Shown in pieces: positions 31,564-41,169 of a stretch of DNA of 64,000 bases. The stretch is from Neokomagataea anthophila (GTDB lineage: Bacteria; Pseudomonadota; Alphaproteobacteria; Acetobacterales; Acetobacteraceae): assembly GCF_018122595.1 (NCBI RefSeq), contig NZ_JAGRQH010000003.1, positions 62,001 through 126,000 of the forward strand. Direction: 5' to 3'. Under the pieces are notes generated by a model that searched no databases, was not told where the DNA came from, and saw only the letters and a list, made by a program, of their open reading frames with translations. The stretch's first letter is position 1. Each line of letters starts with the position of its first letter. The position numbers and the translations under genes were made by a program.

Positions 31564-32645
31564 AATGGGGTATCCGTTGGTCGTTCAGGAATGAAAGCTA
31601 AGCGTGGGCTGGCAGATGCAGGATGGGCAAAGCGGCTGATGAGGGTGTATCCGACGGCAAGGAGAACAGGGCCTAGGAAAATCCCTAAACCACCCAAGGC
31701 GATAACGCCTCCCAGCACGCCTATGACGGTTAAAAGATAAGGGAGTTGTGCGCCACGGGCAATGAAGGCGGGGCGGATAAGGTGGTCCGCACCGGAAATG
31801 ATGAGCACGCCCCAAGCCATGAGAAAAATACCGTCACCGAAGTGATGGGTTGCCATCAGCCATAGTGAGGCTGGAACCCATATAATGGGTGCACCTACGG
31901 GGAAAACAGCAATAAATGCTGCAATACCGCCAAGCAGTACGGGAGCGGGCACGCCGCAGATCATAAAGCCAATACCGGTGAGAATACCTTGTATAATGGC
32001 GGTGCCCAACACGCCGTAGACTGTACCGCGAATAGTACGGCCGATCATAGAAATGAGATGGGGCGCGGCTAATGGGCCAGCGATGCGGTAGGTGAGTGCC
32101 GATATGGTATGACCCAGCGCATCACCGCTGAGCCATAGGAAAAATGCAATAAAGAGCGCCATGACCAGTTCGACGAGGCCACTTGTGAGTTTAACCAGAA
32201 TATCGAGCGTAATATGCGCAATTTGTCCAAAATAGGGACGCAGGAGTTCGCTCATAGCGCCGACGTCATGGTTCAATCGTGTCCAGATCTCGGTGAGGCG
32301 AGGCCCTATAATCGGTGTGTGCGTGACCCAGCGGGGCGGTGGACTGGCGGAGGCTGTATTGCGTAAAAAATGATCTAACTCGCCTATGAGAGAGGGTAAA
32401 TCATTTAGACCCGCAGATGTTAGGATCGCGAGGGGGACGATAATGGCGACGGCACTGAGGGCCATCATGGTGATGGATGCAATCACTGGGCGGACATGGC
32501 TACATAAGCGCCGGTATACGGGCCAAGTGGTAAAGGTCAGAATGGCAGCCCACAAAATGGCCGAAAGAAAGGGCCATAAAATGATGCCGCAGCCATAGGC
32601 GATACCGACGATCACAAAGGCCAGAATGATCCGCTCAGTTTTCAT
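31560..32645 (-). CDS. AI-2E/PerM-family membrane protein
   Basis: A 361-residue protein with about eight hydrophobic segments, for example IILAFVIVGIAYGCGIILW, LVELVMALFIAFFLWLSG and YLLTVIGVLGGVIALGGLGI. The conserved pattern of the family is present around GGIAAFIAVFPVGAPIIW and HLIRPAFIARGAQLPYLLT. Members include TqsA, UPF0118 and Na+/H+ antiporter-like proteins; the substrate is not predictable. It starts with ATG 32645 and precedes the EEP gene in one operon. Confidence 0.88.
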   Translation of the reverse strand: MKTERIILAFVIVGIAYGCGIILWPFLSAILWAAILTFTTWPVYRRLCSHVRPVIASITMMALSAVAIIVPLAILTSAGLNDLPSLIGELDHFLRNTASASPPPRWVTHTPIIGPRLTEIWTRLNHDVGAMSELLRPYFGQIAHITLDILVKLTSGLVELVMALFIAFFLWLSGDALGHTISALTYRIAGPLAAPHLISMIGRTIRGTVYGVLGTAIIQGILTGIGFMICGVPAPVLLGGIAAFIAVFPVGAPIIWVPASLWLMATHHFGDGIFLMAWGVLIISGADHLIRPAFIARGAQLPYLLTVIGVLGGVIALGGLGIFLGPVLLAVGYTLISRFAHPASASPRLAFIPERPTDTPL

Positions 32646-32793
32646 GCGTGGTCTGGCCTTGTGGTGCAGAAGGATGGGCGGCGTATATGTTCATATGCGA
32701 AGTGTGCCATGCTCTTGTGTTTCGTGCATCCCTTGACCCCGTGATCATTATGCAGGTCAGATACAGTATTTTGTGAACGTAAGAGAGCGTATT

Positions 32794-33624
32794 ATGTCGC
32801 ACTGCATTGTGATTCAGCCGGATGAACTGCCTGATGAGTACGTGGCGCTGGATGCCAGTGTGTTGTTGCCGGGGCAAATGGGTGATCTGGATGCTGATTT
32901 TCGTAAATCAGCTTTACCGGGGGCGCGGCGGTTTGACATAGGGGTGTTTTCTGACCCGGAGAGCGCTTTGCCGCATACAGTACCGAGTGCAGCACGTTTT
33001 GCGGCGCTTATGGGCGCTTTAGGAATCGACGCAACGACGACACTGGTTTTCTATGACCGTTCGGGGTGTGTTGGTGCCGCACGTGGTTGGTGGCTGACAC
33101 AGCTTTTTGGGCATCAGGGACCTGTCTATGTGCTGGATGGTGGCTTGGAGCTATGGCGTGCTGAAGGTGGTGTGCCAGAGCCGGGCGTGACGCGGTCTCC
33201 GGTGGTAACGTACCGGATCTGCCCGAATTATCGCTTTTTAGTGGGGAGCGGTGATGTTTTGGCGGCTTTGGAGGCGCCGGAGCATTTTAGTGTGGTGGAT
33301 GTGCGGGCTTCTGGGCGCTTCCGTGGTGTGCAGGCTGAGCCACGGCCGGGCATGCGATCGGGTCATATGCCCGGTTCGATCAATATTGAGTGGCAATACT
33401 TCTTTGATTCATCAGGGTGTTTTGTTGAGCCTGAGCGCTTGCGTGAGGTCCTTGCTCCCGTAGGTGATAAGGCCATTATTGCCAGTTGTGGGTCTGGGCT
33501 AACAGCATCCACATTGGTGCTGGCTGCTCACGTGGCTGGGTTAGGGCCAGCAGCATTATATGATGGATCATGGGCAGAATGGGGCAGCAATACGACGTTG
33601 CCTGTTGTGAAGGACGAAGATTAA
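32794..33624 (+). CDS. sseA: Thiosulfate/3-mercaptopyruvate sulfurtransferase
   Basis: A two-domain rhodanese of about 276 residues. The second domain holds the active-site loop CGSGLTAS, with catalytic cysteine at about residue 230; CGSG(V/L)TA is typical of 3-mercaptopyruvate sulfurtransferase. The first domain (LVFYDRSGCVGAARGWWLTQ) lacks the loop. I chose ATG 32794 over the frame start at 32773. The stop overlaps the metC start (TAATG), so sulfur transfer and methionine/cysteine metabolism are linked. Confidence 0.88.
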   Translation: MSHCIVIQPDELPDEYVALDASVLLPGQMGDLDADFRKSALPGARRFDIGVFSDPESALPHTVPSAARFAALMGALGIDATTTLVFYDRSGCVGAARGWWLTQLFGHQGPVYVLDGGLELWRAEGGVPEPGVTRSPVVTYRICPNYRFLVGSGDVLAALEAPEHFSVVDVRASGRFRGVQAEPRPGMRSGHMPGSINIEWQYFFDSSGCFVEPERLREVLAPVGDKAIIASCGSGLTASTLVLAAHVAGLGPAALYDGSWAEWGSNTTLPVVKDED

Positions 33625-34844
33625 TGGATCACGCTCTGGAAAAAAGTCTGACCGCAGGCTGGCATAAAATGGCAACGACGCTTGTGCAAGGCGGGCGTGC
33701 TGCAGTTGAAGAAGGCGGAACGCTGGTCAACCTGCCTGTTGAGCGTGGTTCGACGGTTTTGTTCCCCAGTATTGAAGCAATGAACCGTCAAGATGGGCGC
33801 AGCCATGCCCATAAAGCGGTGTATGGTGCCATGGGAAATCCGACCCAGCATGAGTTGGAACAATTTATTGCTGTGCTTGAAGGTGGCAGCCATACGCAGA
33901 TTGTTAATTCAGGATTGAGTGCGTGTACGACGCCTCTGCTCGCCTTTTTAGGGCAGGGTGATCACCTTTTGCTGCCAGATTCTGTTTATGGTCCAACGCG
34001 CCGTTTTGCGGAGACGATGTTACGGCGGTTAGGGGTACAGACGAGCTATTATCCGCCCATGGCGTCTCGTGACGTGGTGGAAGGGTTTCTGCAAAGCAAT
34101 ACGCGCATTGTGTTTGCGGAAAGCCCGGGGAGCCACACGTTTGAAGTGCAGGATGTGCCCATGCTGGCGGATGTGGCGCACCAGGCTGGGGCGTTATGCT
34201 TTCTCGATAACACATGGGGTTTTGGTATTTTTCAGCCCTTTGAACATGGTGTGGATGTGTCCATTCAGGCGTTGTCCAAATATCCAAGCGGGCATGCAGA
34301 TGTGATTATGGGCTCCATCACGGTGAATGATGCGGCGCATTGGAAGGTCTTACGGGATGCATCCATTCAGTTAGGGCAATGTGCAAGCCCGGATGATTGC
34401 TGGTTGGTGTTGCGCGGGTTGCGGACGATTGGTGTGCGCATGGCGCATCAGAGCCAGAATGCGTATGCGCTGGCGGTGTGGTTAAAAACGCGCTCTGAAG
34501 TGGAGCGTGTGTTGCATCCGGCCTTTGAAGATTGCCCGGGCCATGATTTTTGGAAGCGAGATTTCCAAGGGGCAAATGGGCTTTTTGGGGTGCAGTTGAA
34601 GGCGGATATTTCGGTGCAAGCCGCTGAGACTATGCTGGATGGATTGCGCCATTTTGGTATTGGTGCGTCTTGGGGCGGGTATGAAAGTCTTGTTCTGCCG
34701 ACGACAGGACATATTCGGCGTAGCGCGGAGGCAGGACCAACGGCACCAACATTCCGCGTGCATGTTGGGCTGGAAAGTTTGGAAGATTTGAAGATTGATC
34801 TTTCACGCGGGCTGGATAGTCTCGCATATCACGCAGCGGAGTAA
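33624..34844 (+). CDS. metC: Cystathionine beta-lyase (PLP-dependent Cys/Met metabolism enzyme)
   Basis: A 406-residue enzyme of the Cys/Met gamma-family. The PLP lysine is in ALSKYPSGHADVIMG (about residue 215), and the phosphate-binding loop is in NSGLSACTT. The segment CFLDNTWGFGIFQPF gives the Asp that contacts the PLP ring, with WGFGIFQ typical of cystathionine beta-lyase. The reaction splits cystathionine into homocysteine, pyruvate and ammonia. ATG 33624 overlaps the sseA stop; a longer frame from 33570 is not needed. Confidence 0.88.
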   Translation: MDHALEKSLTAGWHKMATTLVQGGRAAVEEGGTLVNLPVERGSTVLFPSIEAMNRQDGRSHAHKAVYGAMGNPTQHELEQFIAVLEGGSHTQIVNSGLSACTTPLLAFLGQGDHLLLPDSVYGPTRRFAETMLRRLGVQTSYYPPMASRDVVEGFLQSNTRIVFAESPGSHTFEVQDVPMLADVAHQAGALCFLDNTWGFGIFQPFEHGVDVSIQALSKYPSGHADVIMGSITVNDAAHWKVLRDASIQLGQCASPDDCWLVLRGLRTIGVRMAHQSQNAYALAVWLKTRSEVERVLHPAFEDCPGHDFWKRDFQGANGLFGVQLKADISVQAAETMLDGLRHFGIGASWGGYESLVLPTTGHIRRSAEAGPTAPTFRVHVGLESLEDLKIDLSRGLDSLAYHAAE

Positions 34845-34855
34845 GGTGATGTTCA

Positions 34856-36355
34856 TCAGCGCCGTCTGAAGCTGAGGGCTTCGGTGACATGATGGCGCTG
34901 GACTTCAGTCGTGCCTTCTAAATCCGCAATGGTGCGGCTGACGCGCATGAGGCGTGTCATGCCGCGATTGGAGAGCTTAAGCCTTAGGGCTGCGTGTTCG
35001 ATGACAGAACGGGCATCATCATCCATCATGAACAAATCTGGATTTGTATGTGCGTTCGCAGCACCTTGGCGGGCGTATTGTTGATGGCGGGCGGTGATGA
35101 CGCGGGCACGAATGGCTGCGCTGTTCTCGCCGCTGGGTGCGCGGGTCATGAGGTTGGGTGGTAGCGGATCTATCGTGACGTAGAGGTCAATGCGGTCCAG
35201 CATAGGGCCAGAGATACGTCCTGCGTAATCATCGCCGCAGCGCGGGGCTTTGCGGCAATTTTGTTCGGGGTCGCCTAAATGGCCGCAGCGGCATGGGTTC
35301 ATAGCGGCGATCAACTGAAAACGTGCAGGGTATGTTGTGTGCCGGGCGACGCGTGAGATGGTGACATTGCCCGTTTCGAGTGGTTGGCGCAGGGCCTCAA
35401 GGCTGTTGCGGGCAAATTCTGGGAGTTCGTCTAAGAACAGAACACCGTGATGGGCCAAACTGACTTCGCCGGGGCGTGCTTTGGCGCCGCCACCGATAAG
35501 AGCGGCCAGGCTCGCGCTGTGATGTGGTGCACGGTAAGGTGGCCTGACAATCAGGTGTCCATTCTCCAGCATACCGGAAATGCTGTGGATACGGCTGGCC
35601 TCAAGGGTTTCTTCGGCGGTGAGGTCTGGAAGAATGCTGGGGAGACGTGAGGCCAGCATGGATTTTCCGCCGCCGGGCGGCCCATTTAAGAGTGCCGAAT
35701 GTCCGCCAGCGGCAGCAATTTCAAGAGCACGTCGGCCAATGGTCATGCCTTTGATATCGGCGAAGTCAGGGCCGTATTCTTTCGGGTGATGCTCAGGGGC
35801 GGTTGTGGTGGATAAAATTTGCTCCCCACGGAAATGTGCCATCAGGGCTATGAGCGTTTCGGGTGCGAGGACATCATGAGCGTAATTTGTCCAGCGTGCT
35901 TCGCGTTCTTGGGAGGCCGGGCAGATGAGGCCGAGTTCTTGTTCTGCGGCACCAAGGGATGCGGAAAGGACGCCATGCACGGGGTTGAGGCGGCCATCTA
36001 AGGAGAGTTCGCCTAAAGCAGCATATTCAGAGAGAGCTTCAACATCTAAAATCCCCATGGCGATGAGCAGGCCTAGGGCGATCGGAAGATCAAAATGTGC
36101 GCCTTCTTTGAGTAAATCTGCGGGCGTGAGGTTGATCAGAATACGTTTGGGCGGCAGGGTGAGGCCCATGGCTGTAAGAGCAGCTTTAACGCGCTCTTTT
36201 GCTTCGCCAACAGCTTTATCCGCCAAGCCAACAAGTAAAAAAGCCGGTAAGCCGCTGGATATTTGCACTTCGACCGTAACGGGTATGGCCTCAATGCCGG
36301 AAAAGGCAAAGCTCTGAACGCGGGCGAGGGTTGGGTGCAGTGCGGCCGATGTCAT
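34856..36355 (-). CDS. comM: YifB/ComM-family Mg-chelatase-like AAA ATPase
   Basis: A 499-residue hexameric helicase that promotes branch migration in natural transformation. The N-terminal domain (ESQ-free, LONC-type; VEVQISSGLPAFLLVGLADK) leads to a Mg-chelatase AAA core with Walker A GPPGGGKSM and Walker B VLFLDELPEF. The cysteine-rich insertion NPCRCGHLGDPEQNCR is diagnostic of YifB/ComM. The end of the gene converges with metC within 12 bases. In combination with comF (60.96 kb) it hints at competence functions. Confidence 0.93.
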   Translation of the reverse strand: MTSAALHPTLARVQSFAFSGIEAIPVTVEVQISSGLPAFLLVGLADKAVGEAKERVKAALTAMGLTLPPKRILINLTPADLLKEGAHFDLPIALGLLIAMGILDVEALSEYAALGELSLDGRLNPVHGVLSASLGAAEQELGLICPASQEREARWTNYAHDVLAPETLIALMAHFRGEQILSTTTAPEHHPKEYGPDFADIKGMTIGRRALEIAAAGGHSALLNGPPGGGKSMLASRLPSILPDLTAEETLEASRIHSISGMLENGHLIVRPPYRAPHHSASLAALIGGGAKARPGEVSLAHHGVLFLDELPEFARNSLEALRQPLETGNVTISRVARHTTYPARFQLIAAMNPCRCGHLGDPEQNCRKAPRCGDDYAGRISGPMLDRIDLYVTIDPLPPNLMTRAPSGENSAAIRARVITARHQQYARQGAANAHTNPDLFMMDDDARSVIEHAALRLKLSNRGMTRLMRVSRTIADLEGTTEVQRHHVTEALSFRRR

Positions 36356-36391
36356 GGTGGCTACTATGCGGTAGCCACCATGAGGAAAGTG

Positions 36392-37639
36392 TTAACGCTG
36401 GTAGATCAAGCGTGCGCGCAATGTGCCGTCAAGTGCGCGGAGGCCATCAAGCAATTGGTGGTCTTGATCATGCCCTGCTGATTCGGCTTCAACGACGACG
36501 TAACCCAACTCACCATCTGTTTGCAGATATTGTGCGGTGATGTTGGTGTCTGCTGCGGCAAAGAGCTCGTTGATTTGGCGCATGATACCGGGGCGGTTCG
36601 CATGCAGATGCATGAAGCGCGTACCGCGTGGGCGCTCTGGTAGTTGCACACCGGGGAAGTTTACGGCGCCAATGGTGGAGCCTACATCGGAGTAATCGGC
36701 CAGTTTAACGGCGACTTCTACGCCAATGCGCTCTTGTGCTTCCATTGTGGAGCCGCCGATATGCGGCGTGAGTAGGACGTTTTCCAGCCCTTGAAGTGGT
36801 GATGTGAAGCGTTCGCTTGAGCCTTTTGGTTCAACGGGGAACACGTCAATGGCTGCGCCCATCAAGTGTCCGTCTTTCAGGGCTGCGGCGAGGGCATCAA
36901 GGTCCACGACCTTACCGCGTGCGTTATTGATAAGGATGCTGTTGGGCTTCATGGCCCGGATTTCAGCTTCACCAATGAGATTGTTGGTTTCCGGTGTTTG
37001 GGGGACGTGCAGCGTCACAACATCGGACTGGCCCAGAAGTTCTTCTAAGGTTGGTACAGCAACGGCATTGCCGTGCGGAAGGCATGGAACGGTGTCATAA
37101 TAAATGACGCGCATACCGAAGGCTTCGGCCAGTACGGAAAGCTGTGAGCCGATGGAACCGTATCCGACGATACCAAGAGTTTTGCCGCGTACTTCCCATG
37201 CATTGGCCGCAGATTTTTCCCAGCCGCCATCATGACAGGCGACGGAGCGTGATGGAATGCGGCGCATGAGCATGACCACTTCGCCCATGACCAATTCGGC
37301 AACGGAGCGTGTGTTGCTGTAAGGCGCATTGAAGACGGGAATACCAGCTTCACGTGCGGCGGTTAGGTCGACTTGATTGGTCCCGATGCAGAAGCAACCG
37401 ATGGCCATCAGGCGGTCTGCTGATTCGATGACTTCGCGCGTGAGCTGGGTGCGGCTACGAATGCCGACCATGTGCACACCGCGCAGCGCGTCTTTCAGGG
37501 CGTCGCCTTCAAGGGCACCTTTGAGGCGGGTGACTTGAGCATAACCCTGTGCGGCAAGATGCGAGACGGCGCTGTCATGGACGCCTTCGAGCAAGAGGAT
37601 GTTGATTTTGTTCTTGGCAAGGGAAAGCTGGTTGTCCAT
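36392..37639 (-). CDS. serA: D-3-phosphoglycerate dehydrogenase
   Basis: First enzyme of serine synthesis: oxidises 3-phosphoglycerate with NAD. The 415-residue protein is the E. coli-like short form: substrate-binding half, Rossmann fold (GIVGYGSIGSQLSVLAEA), catalytic histidine in LLTPHIGGSTMEAQ and arginine in NNARGKVVDLDAL, and a C-terminal ACT domain (HANRPGIMRQINELFAAADT) for serine feedback. Downstream of hisN with 104 bases and a hairpin between. The ACT domain suggests inhibition by L-serine, as known for the family. Confidence 0.96.
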   Translation of the reverse strand: MDNQLSLAKNKINILLLEGVHDSAVSHLAAQGYAQVTRLKGALEGDALKDALRGVHMVGIRSRTQLTREVIESADRLMAIGCFCIGTNQVDLTAAREAGIPVFNAPYSNTRSVAELVMGEVVMLMRRIPSRSVACHDGGWEKSAANAWEVRGKTLGIVGYGSIGSQLSVLAEAFGMRVIYYDTVPCLPHGNAVAVPTLEELLGQSDVVTLHVPQTPETNNLIGEAEIRAMKPNSILINNARGKVVDLDALAAALKDGHLMGAAIDVFPVEPKGSSERFTSPLQGLENVLLTPHIGGSTMEAQERIGVEVAVKLADYSDVGSTIGAVNFPGVQLPERPRGTRFMHLHANRPGIMRQINELFAAADTNITAQYLQTDGELGYVVVEAESAGHDQDHQLLDGLRALDGTLRARLIYQR

Positions 37640-37703
37640 CGCGCTGCTCCGGTCCGTCTGTCATCATACGCCAGCCTGCACGCGTTCGTCCGGGCGGCGG
37701 GGG

Positions 37704-37732
37704 GATCCTGCCTAACGTATTGTGGCAGGATC
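37704..37732 (-). repeat. Hairpin between hisN and serA
   Basis: GATCCTGCC and GGCAGGATC form a nine-pair stem with an eleven-base loop. There is no T run on the minus strand. It could be a processing site or a leader element for serA. Confidence 0.4.
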
Positions 37733-37743
37733 GGAAAGGTCTG

Positions 37744-38556
37744 TTAGGTGGTGGGGGATAGGACAGAAATCAACTGTGGCACTAATGCCGGGTTCCCGCA
37801 GGCCAGAACTGTTCCATCACTTTCGAGGCGTAAGGGCGCGCCTTGCCAATCAGAGATATGGCCACCTGCACCTTGAATAATAGGCACTAAGGCGCCCCAG
37901 TCCCAAGGTTTCATGGTGCATTCTGCGATGACATCAATTTGGCCGAGAGCAAGGAGGCCGTAAGAATAACAGTCTCCGCCCCATGACGTTCGTAATGTTT
38001 GCGCCTGAAGTGCTTTGAAGCGTGGCGTATGCTCTGGGGTAAGCATTTCTGGGGATGTGCAGGATAATTCGGCCTGGTTGAGCGCGGGGCAAGCGCGTGT
38101 GCCAGCTTTGCCGGGAATGGATGCTGCGGTGAAGGTGGTTGGGCGGCCCTCAACGCCGAGCCAGCGTTCATTGGTAATGGGTTGGTCAATCAGCCCTAAG
38201 ACCGGGCGGCCTTGGTAGAAAAGCGAGACAAGAATGCCGAAAGTAGGACGGCCTGTAAGGAAGGCGCGGGTGCCGTCAATGGGGTCCAGTACCCAAAGCC
38301 AGTCGCCGTCATGCCCGCTTTGGCCGGCTTCTTCACCGAGAATACCGTGATCAGGGAGGTGCTGTTCTAAAATATCACGCATGGCGCGTTCGGCAGCACG
38401 GTCTGCGATGGTGACCGGACTGTCATCCGATTTGGCATCGGCTTGAATAGAGGTGCGGAAATGAGGACGGATGACAGTACGGGCAGCATCCGCACAGGCA
38501 TGGGCAACCTGAATGATGGTATCCGTGACGAGGGGGGATGTGTGTTGTGCAGTCAT
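37744..38556 (-). CDS. hisN: Histidinol-phosphatase, inositol monophosphatase fold
   Basis: A 270-residue phosphatase of the IMPase superfamily. Both metal motifs are there: GEEAG with DPIDGTRAFLTGRPTFGI, and WDWGALVPIIQGAGG. The segment GTRAFLTGRPTFG is the form seen in HisN histidinol phosphatases of Actinobacteria and alphaproteobacteria. It removes phosphate from histidinol phosphate in the histidine pathway. A broader inositol monophosphatase role cannot be excluded. It diverges from kdsB and may share a transcript with serA. Confidence 0.85.
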   Translation of the reverse strand: MTAQHTSPLVTDTIIQVAHACADAARTVIRPHFRTSIQADAKSDDSPVTIADRAAERAMRDILEQHLPDHGILGEEAGQSGHDGDWLWVLDPIDGTRAFLTGRPTFGILVSLFYQGRPVLGLIDQPITNERWLGVEGRPTTFTAASIPGKAGTRACPALNQAELSCTSPEMLTPEHTPRFKALQAQTLRTSWGGDCYSYGLLALGQIDVIAECTMKPWDWGALVPIIQGAGGHISDWQGAPLRLESDGTVLACGNPALVPQLISVLSPTT

Positions 38557-38658
38557 ATTGTCTTACATACCTAATAATAGGGGTTTGATGTCAAAAAATC
38601 CCGAGAAGGGGGCTGGCTGTGATTGACGGGGCCGCGGGTGAGCGGCATCACAGAGAGT

Positions 38659-39393
38659 ATGAAGCCGATTATTGTTATCCCCGCCAGACTTGCCTCCACG
38701 CGCCTTCCGCGCAAGCCCCTTGCTGAGATTGGTGGGCGTACCATGATCGAGCAGGTTGCTCTAAGAGCGCTGGAGGCTGATTTGGGGCGCGTGGTTGTCG
38801 CGGCCGGTGATCAGGAGATTATAGATGCTGTTGCGCATCTTAATGGGGTTGAAGCTGTTTTGACGGCGCCTGATCTGCCAAGTGGTTCTGATCGTGTGCA
38901 TGCTGCTTTGCAGCGTATTGATCCGGCGGGTGAGCATGATGTGGTGGTGAATTTTCAGGGCGATCTGCCTTCTATGGACCCGCAGGCGCTGCGTGCTGTG
39001 TTGGCACCGGTGGAGGGCGGGGTTTTTGATATTGGTACGTTGGTTGCGCCTATTCATACGGATGAGGAGTTATGTGCCTCACAGATTGTGAAGGTGGCTT
39101 GTACGTTTGATGATCACCCTGTGGCGCGTGGGGTTTATTTCTCACGTCTTCCGGTGCCGTCAGGTGCGGGGCAGCATTGGCATCATATCGGTATTTATGC
39201 TTGGTGCCGTCAGGCGCTAGAGCGCTTTGTCACCTTGCCTCCTTCTGGGTTGGAGCGGCGGGAAAGTCTTGAGCAATTACGTGCACTTGAAAACGGTATG
39301 AGTATTGGGTGCGTGCGTATTGCGGAGGCACCGCGTGGTGTTGATACGGCAGATGATTTGGCCTTTGTACGAAAGGCATTCACGTGCCCATAA
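38659..39393 (+). CDS. kdsB: CMP-KDO synthetase
   Basis: 3-deoxy-manno-octulosonate cytidylyltransferase, which activates KDO for lipid A inner-core synthesis. The 244-residue protein starts with the nucleotide-binding motif PARLASTRLPRKPL, and has VVNFQGDLPSM, with the metal-binding aspartate, and GIYAWCRQALERF. I start at ATG 38659 (CAGAGAG site), the usual N-terminus, rather than 38623. It overlaps pheA by 10 bases, so they form an operon with dapA and smpB downstream. Confidence 0.93.
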   Translation: MKPIIVIPARLASTRLPRKPLAEIGGRTMIEQVALRALEADLGRVVVAAGDQEIIDAVAHLNGVEAVLTAPDLPSGSDRVHAALQRIDPAGEHDVVVNFQGDLPSMDPQALRAVLAPVEGGVFDIGTLVAPIHTDEELCASQIVKVACTFDDHPVARGVYFSRLPVPSGAGQHWHHIGIYAWCRQALERFVTLPPSGLERRESLEQLRALENGMSIGCVRIAEAPRGVDTADDLAFVRKAFTCP

Positions 39394-40214
39394 TTGCTTT
39401 CCAAGGGCGTCCCGGCGCTTATTCTGATCTTGTTTGCCGTCAGGCGCGTCCTGAGTGGGAAACGTTGCCGTGCCCAAGTTTCTCTGCGGCGATTGAGGCG
39501 GTACATGATGGCCGTGCCGATGAGGCCCTCTTAGCGTGTGAAAATTCGCTTGCGGGGCGTGTGCCAGAAATTCATGCTCTTTTGCCTGACGCTGGGCTGC
39601 ATATCGTTGGTGAACATTTTCATCGGGTTGAACATTGTTTGTTGGTTGTGCCGGGTACGCCGATAGACGCAATCCGTGCGGTGCATACGCATCCGGTTGC
39701 GTTGGGACAAATTCGCAATCTTCTTGCAGAGTTAGGCGTTGAGGGTGTGCCGCAGTTTGATACGGCAGGCGCGGCCGAGATGGTGGCACAATGGCAACGG
39801 CCGGGGGATGCCGCGGTGGCGTCGTCCTTGGCTGGGGAGCTAAATGGGCTGGAAATCCTCAGGCGAAATGTTGAGGATGCCGCGCATAATACAACACGAT
39901 TTTACCGCGTGGCGCCGCAGCCGGACTGGCCAGATCCGTCTCATGACGGTACGTTGACAACCTTGCTTATGCGGGTTGGCAATAAGCCGGGAGCGTTGTA
40001 TGCCGCCCTCGGCGGGTTTGCACGATACGGTGTGAATATGACGCGCCTTGAAAGCTATATGCTGGGTGGCTCTTTTGCGGCAACGCAGTTCTTGATGGAT
40101 ATTGAAGGGCATCCAGAGCAGGACAATGTGCGTTTGGCACTCCAAGAGCTGACACAAGTCAGTGATGATCTGAAGCTACTCGGTGTATATCCGCGCAGTT
40201 TGGCCCGCGTGTAG
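39384..40214 (+). CDS. pheA: Prephenate dehydratase
   Basis: Converts prephenate to phenylpyruvate for phenylalanine. The 276-residue enzyme has the periplasmic-binding-like catalytic domain (FQGRPGAYSD, LLACENSLAGRV, and HNTTRFYRV, whose Thr-Arg-Phe is part of the active site) and a C-terminal ACT domain. The ACT motif reads TRLESYMLGG where enteric PheA has ESRP, which I recall as the usual alphaproteobacterial form; sensitivity to phenylalanine may differ. GTG start at 39384 overlaps kdsB. There is no chorismate mutase domain. Confidence 0.93.
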   Translation: MPIIAFQGRPGAYSDLVCRQARPEWETLPCPSFSAAIEAVHDGRADEALLACENSLAGRVPEIHALLPDAGLHIVGEHFHRVEHCLLVVPGTPIDAIRAVHTHPVALGQIRNLLAELGVEGVPQFDTAGAAEMVAQWQRPGDAAVASSLAGELNGLEILRRNVEDAAHNTTRFYRVAPQPDWPDPSHDGTLTTLLMRVGNKPGALYAALGGFARYGVNMTRLESYMLGGSFAATQFLMDIEGHPEQDNVRLALQELTQVSDDLKLLGVYPRSLARV

Positions 40215-40271
40215 GGGTACAATTATCATCGTTATGGTGGTGGTTGGTTAAGGATGAACAGGAACGAGAAG

Positions 40272-41165
40272 ATGGTAGGCACGCGCATGGTTCGTGGAGC
40301 GCTGACGGCTTTAATAACGCCGATGCAGACAGATGGCGCTGTTGATTATACGGCTTTTGCGCGGCTGATAGAGCGTCAGGTCAAAGGCAAAGCGGCGGGT
40401 GTTATTCCGGCGGGTACGACGGGTGAAAGCCCAACTTTGTCACATGATGAGCACCGTCAGGTTGTGGCGCGTTGTGTGGAAGTGGCGAATGGCCGTATTC
40501 CTGTGATGGCTGGTGCTGGATCAAACAGTACGTCTGAAGCGGTCGAGATGGCGCGTCATGCACATTCTGTCGGTGCAGATAGTGTGCTGGTGGTGGTGCC
40601 GTATTATAATAAGCCAACTCAAGAGGGCTTGTACCGCCATTTTATGGCAGTTGCAGATGCAACGCCTTTGCCTTTGTATTTGTACTGTATTCCGGGTCGT
40701 TCCATTGTTGATATTGCGCCAGACACGATGGCGCGTTTGGCTCAGCATCCTAATATTGTGGGTACAAAAGATGCGACGGCTAATATGGCGCGTCCCATTG
40801 CGGTGCGTCGTGCGATTAATAAGCCGTTTAATCAGCTTTCAGGCGATGATAATTCGACCTTGGCCTTTATGGCGGCTGGCGGTGATGGCTGCATCAGTGT
40901 GACCTCTAATGTCGTGCCTGAGTTGTGTGCTGAACTGTTTACAGCATGGGATGAAGGGCGCATTGCGGATGCTATTGCGCTGCAAGACCGGTTGACACCA
41001 CTGCATGATGCTCTCTTTGCGGAGAGTAATCCGGGACCGGTGAAATATGCACTGTCACGGCTTGGCTTGTGTACGCCAACATTGCGTTTACCATTGGTTG
41101 AACCAACAGAAGCAACGCAGCGTGTGGTGGATAATGCTTTACGCTCTCTTGGATTGATTGACTGA
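40272..41165 (+). CDS. dapA: 4-hydroxy-tetrahydrodipicolinate synthase
   Basis: First committed enzyme of lysine/meso-diaminopimelate synthesis, joining pyruvate and aspartate semialdehyde. Class I aldolase-like TIM barrel of about 297 residues: GTTGESPTLSHDE carries the substrate-binding threonines, LYLYCIPGRS the active-site tyrosine and VGTKDAT the Schiff-base lysine. A G-rich run NKPTQEG lies between. Starts at 40254, 40272 and 40287 are all possible; 40272 has the best upstream site (AGGAACGAG), while 40287 fits the family N-terminus best. smpB follows after four bases. Confidence 0.92.
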   Translation: MVGTRMVRGALTALITPMQTDGAVDYTAFARLIERQVKGKAAGVIPAGTTGESPTLSHDEHRQVVARCVEVANGRIPVMAGAGSNSTSEAVEMARHAHSVGADSVLVVVPYYNKPTQEGLYRHFMAVADATPLPLYLYCIPGRSIVDIAPDTMARLAQHPNIVGTKDATANMARPIAVRRAINKPFNQLSGDDNSTLAFMAAGGDGCISVTSNVVPELCAELFTAWDEGRIADAIALQDRLTPLHDALFAESNPGPVKYALSRLGLCTPTLRLPLVEPTEATQRVVDNALRSLGLID

Positions 41166-41169
41166 GTTT